A stretch of DNA of 20,000 bases from Balamuthia mandrillaris (lineage: Eukaryota; Discosea; Longamoebia; Balamuthiidae), in contig JAVKOQ010000212.1 of NCBI GenBank assembly GCA_031835245.1, positions 17,501 to 37,500 on the forward strand. Direction: 5' to 3'. Made by a program: the position numbers and the translations under genes. The notes beneath the pieces were generated by a model, which did not search any database, was not told where the DNA came from, and was given only the letters and a program-made list of their open reading frames with translations. Below, piece after piece: positions 17,354 through 20,000 of the stretch. Each line of letters opens with the position of its first letter. Position 1 is the stretch's first letter.

Positions 17354-17595
17354 TATCAAAATAAAGGATAAATAACACAAGTAAACAGGGTCAAAATATA
17401 TTATTCAAAAAGGAAACAAAGGAACAAAGGTATTTAGAGAAAAAGGTGTTTTGTGAATGAAACAAAAACTAACTAACTAAAAGAAAGAAAGAAGAAAGCA
17501 ACAAAATATAAGAAAGAAACTTAGTGATGTAGCAACAAGCAATTGGTCCACATCACAGATACTAACAAGAAGAAAGGAAAAAAAAAGGTGTAACA
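17354..17595 (-). repeat. Inverted family R5 LTR, copy 2 (about 242 bp)
   Basis: Aligns inverted with the R5 LTR at 6641-6876 over its full length, with shared blocks AAAATATATTATTCAAAAAG, GAATGAAACAA, and CAATTGGTCCA followed by TCACAGAT. Ends are approximate. Flanks CAAC and GAGC give no duplication. Confidence 0.83.
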
Positions 17596-17843
17596 GAGCT
17601 AATATGTTAAAAGTATTCTTAATAACTTTCTAGTTTCTCACTTCTAATTATATTTTAACCTGTTGGTAACCTGCCACATTAATAGCATGATAAAGCTGTT
17701 GTAAACAATGACTTTCTTCAGTTCACAAACTAGTACTTTGACTTGTTAAGTTACTTAAAGTGATTTTATTGTGTTGATAGTTGTCAATATTGCTTGTTCT
17801 CATCTTATAAGATGGTTTTGTTCTTTGAAAATAATAGGTATTT
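17596..17843. other. Anonymous AT-rich DNA
   Basis: No open frame of note, repeat match or RNA gene recognised. Confidence 0.4.
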
Positions 17844-17962
17844 AGTTATAAGCTGGTAAGAAAACAGGCTATAATACATCAATTTGATGGATATCTTTTA
17901 TATATGTATATATATATATATTTCTTCTATCATTTTATTAACGGTCTTTTCCCTTTTATTCC
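17844..17962. repeat. Rearranged family R1 LTR scrap, two halves in opposite orientation
   Basis: 17844-17895 matches the inverted R1 LTR (ATACATCAATTTGATGGATA block against ACACCAACTTGATGGATG at 8799-8816). 17900-17962 matches the direct R1 LTR (TTCTTCTATCATTTTATTAA then GGTCTTTTCCC against 3394-3427). A TA run lies at the join. Not a simple solo LTR. Confidence 0.6.
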
Positions 17963-18259
17963 ATTGTTTTCTACTTCCTTTGTTAATTAATTTGCTTTGA
18001 ATAACAAAAGAAACTTACCATCTATTTCATTGTAATAAGCCAGTTTATGATGTTGAGTCATTAATAAACTCGTTAAATTACCTGTGCTTTACATATCAGC
18101 TCTAAAGTAGAATCAGAAATGTTAATAAAGTCATATTTATGTGTACATTTTTCTTTCCATTGAGTATATTGACAGCTCTATATCAAGAAAGATGGAAAGA
18201 AGACAAGAAATAAAGCAAAGAATAAACAGAACAACAAAAGCAAAGAAAAAAGTATTATA
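17963..18259. other. Anonymous AT-rich DNA
   Basis: Nothing firmly recognised. A short IKKDGKK translation at about 18183-18203 recalls the RT motif seen at 555-580 and could be part of the fossil that follows, but is too short to call. Confidence 0.35.
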
Positions 18260-18810
18260 TAGAAATTAATTTTTTCTATGAATGTCTATTGAAAGCATTT
18301 TTGCTTATAATTAACCAACTGTTGATGAAGAATAACCCTGCAGATCAAGAAAGGGATGGCACATAAGCAACTCTGTGGTTAGTCACAAGAAAAGAGGTGT
18401 GGACCAAAGTGTGTGCTTTGAATGTGTCACAAGGAAAAGGGGAAAATAAAAAGGGCAAGAAAATTTGAAGGTATCAGGAAGAGTATCAACAGGAAGTCAT
18501 AATGAAAAAAATGGTTGGTTTTCTAACACAACTATTTCAAGTTTATGCATTGTTTTTGCCTAGAGTTTAAAGGGTTTTACCAACCTTTAAATACTTAAAA
18601 ATGAAGGTTATATGTAATAACAAGTAGAAACTAGTGTTTCAAAGAATAAAGGATATTTTTACTGATTCTGCTAATTTTGTTTGTCTTGATATAGAAAAGA
18701 TCTTTGAGATTTGCTAAAATGTTAACAAGGGCCTTTAGGACACTTTATAGTAAAACAAAAAAAAAATTATACTCTAGATTTGTCTATAATAATAAGAAGC
18801 TATGTTGACA
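18260..18810 (+). pseudogene. RT thumb and RNase H fossil of a Ty3/gypsy element, split by an R2 LTR
   Basis: To the right of the inserted LTR, translation reads NYFKFMHCF (about 18532-18558), PLNT, FQRIKDIFTDSANFVCLDIEK (given here as FQRIKDIF then TDSANFVCLDIEK, about 18637-18700) and KIFEIC. This matches the thumb/connection and RNase H start of Ty3 elements (compare element 1 at 1135-1330). About 18720-18800 fits the following RNase H strand up to the K-L near 18797. The 5' side of the R2 LTR carries a faint continuation. The residues differ from elements 1 and 2, so it is a separate lineage. Broken. Confidence 0.7.
18320..18528 (+). repeat. Family R2 solo LTR, copy 4 (209 bp)
   Basis: Starts TGTTGATGA, ends TTTTCTAACA, and aligns along its length with the copies at 3934, 5505 and 11795. 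It is flanked by a perfect 4-bp duplication CAAC (18316-18319 and 18529-18532). It has inserted into the RT/RNase H fossil. Confidence 0.88.
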
Positions 18811-18932
18811 ATTGCAAACTTATTAACTTTTTTTCCTATTTTTCTTCTTTTTTTCTTCCTTTTTTTTAACCATCATTTGTTGACAACATCCAATATTATC
18901 AACTCATTACTTCCTTTTTTTATTTTTCTTTA
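18811..18932. other. T-rich tract
   Basis: Low-complexity T and TC runs. Nothing recognised. Confidence 0.5.
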
Positions 18933-19190
18933 TGTCACAACTCGACCTTGGGTCATGCTAATTCCTCTTTCTTGTACAACACTTATAAAGGAGAGATAAA
19001 ATTGGGATGGTTCTTGGTTTGCTTTTATTAAAAAGACCCACTTCATGTGTACAGTTTTTCTCTCTATTTCTGTTGTTTTCTTCTTTTTTCCTGTTTTTCC
19101 TCTGCTTTGTGTAACACAATACTTAGAGATTCCGTTGATTGGCTGGCTGGTGTCATCCTAGCTATTAGACCTGGATTGCATCATGTGACA
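18933..19190 (+). repeat. Family R3 solo LTR (258 bp)
   Basis: Starts TGTCACAACTCG and ends CATCATGTGACA, with a 7-bp terminal inverted match TGTCACA/TGTGACA. Flanked by a perfect 4-bp duplication TTTA (18929-18932 and 19191-19194). This copy best fixes the R3 boundaries. The conserved core AACACAATACTTAGAGATTC lies at about 19112-19131. Confidence 0.9.
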
Positions 19191-19419
19191 TTTATATTAA
19201 CACTTTGTCCATTTCAGCTTTTTGTGATTTTCTTTTTAACAAGTCAGAATCTTTCTTTCTTACCTTTTAACACATAACATCTTTTAATTAGTTCTTTTTC
19301 TTATTCATCTTATCTATTTCTTTTAATGTTTTGTTTTCACTTTTTTCTCTGTTTTTCTTTTTCTTGTTCATTTTAAACATATATACTATTTTAACATTAT
19401 GCTTTAATTCAAAGTCTAT
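19191..19419. other. Anonymous T-rich DNA between two R3 LTRs
   Basis: Low-complexity T/C-rich. It does not match the R3 leader seen after 3837 and 10258, so the two flanking LTRs are separate insertions rather than a pair. Confidence 0.45.
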
Positions 19420-19661
19420 TGTCATAACCTAGCCTTGAGTCATATAAAGTCCTTTCTGTTTATGATTTATACTAAGAAGAGATAGGATTAAGGTAGTTTT
19501 TATTAGAAAAATTGGCTTTTTATATACAGTTTTTCCCTTTATATCTATTATTCTCTCTTTTTTCCCTTGTATTCCTATTTCTTAAGTAACACAATACTTA
19601 GAGATTCCCTTGATTAATCAACTATTATCATTTATTTTGATTATACTAAGATCATATGACA
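19420..19661 (+). repeat. Family R3 solo LTR, most decayed copy (242 bp)
   Basis: Starts TGTCATAACC and ends GATCATATGACA, with the conserved core AACACAATACTTAGAGATTC (about 19588-19607). Flanks CTAT and CTTT match in three of four positions, consistent with a worn 4-bp duplication. Confidence 0.83.
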
Positions 19662-20000
19662 CTTTTTTGATCTCATTTACTTTTTTGTATTTTTAGTTTG
19701 AGTCTTTGTCTCTTTTTTAATTGACTACTGTTACACTGTTGTATTATACATGTAAAAAGAACATACATTAGCTACCAAGGATATCAACTAAGATCTCTGA
19801 AGGAAGAACTATTGTGATTATCTTGTCATATCAAAAACACTAAAAAGTCCCACAAAAGGGTAGTTGATAGGTCAATGTCCATTGAGGTCATTAAGACCTG
19901 CCATAGGAATTACCATTTATGAGGTTGAGCCCATTCTCAATAGATAGCCAATAGACTTCTCAAAAAAGTTTACCTACAGAATGCGAGGAGTCTAAATTTG
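19662..20000 (+). other. Possible gag-pro scrap at the right edge
   Basis: About 19775-19830 resembles element 2 at about 4780-4835, sharing ATATCAAC and GATCTCTG at the same spacing. That region precedes the protease in element 2. The similarity is short and the rest of the stretch is unassigned, so this could be chance. Confidence 0.3.

Noticed and set aside
3934-18528. R2 repeats as MITEs, because of the 7-bp terminal inverted match and about 200 bp length
   Set aside because: TG...CA ends, 4-bp duplication and analogy with the other four families fit solo LTRs better. No DNA-transposon terminus is recognised. Not excluded outright.
18933-19661. An LTR-internal-LTR unit formed by the two R3 copies at the right edge
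   Set aside because: The first copy has its own perfect TTTA duplication and the DNA after it does not match the R3 leader. These are two independent solo LTRs.
1-20000. tRNA, rRNA or CRISPR array
   Set aside because: No cloverleaf, conserved rRNA text or regularly spaced short direct repeats seen on either strand.

Overview
This window is a repeat graveyard from a eukaryotic nuclear genome. No intact host gene, rRNA, tRNA or CRISPR array was found. Almost everything recognisable is fossil LTR retrotransposon of the Ty3/gypsy type, much of it chromodomain-bearing (chromovirus-like), plus one decayed hAT DNA transposon. Chromodomain Ty3 elements, short LTRs of about 140-300 bp and an integrase tail resembling those I know from early-diverging fungi make a fungus the best guess. 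An animal or other eukaryote cannot be excluded and I do not name a species.

Layout: 1-3479 is the protease-to-3'LTR part of element 1, the best preserved copy and visibly richer in G+C and CpG than the rest. 3482-4133 is a stack of three broken repeats: family R5, then R3 with leader, then R2. 4134-9173 is element 2, an older and AT-shifted relative of element 1. It is interrupted by four solo LTRs of four families (R2 at 5505, R4 at 6198, R5 at 6641, inverted R1 at 8765). 9190-11252 holds a small tandem repeat and two R3 LTRs in opposite orientation, in otherwise anonymous pyrimidine-rich DNA. 11260-14560 mixes fragments of other Ty3 elements (RNase H, chromodomain tail, integrase tail), an R2 solo LTR and the hAT transposon. 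14575-17210 holds two inverted R4 LTRs, a protease-region scrap, and the 5' end (LTR, leader, gag) of a third R1-family element on the minus strand. 17354-20000 holds an inverted R5 LTR, a rearranged R1 LTR scrap, an R2 solo LTR inside a reverse transcriptase/RNase H fossil, and two R3 solo LTRs.

Five LTR families can be defined by comparing copies within the window: R1 (138 bp), R2 (about 200 bp), R3 (about 258 bp), R4 (about 300 bp) and R5 (about 240 bp). All begin TG and end CA. Where target duplications are clean they are 4 bp (CCTC, CAAC, TTTA, GCTC). The order of nesting gives a relative history: element 2 is oldest, the solo LTRs landed in it later, and element 1 is least decayed. The genes do not work together. 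The biology here is repeated insertion, LTR-LTR recombination to solo LTRs, and heavy C-to-T/G-to-A decay.
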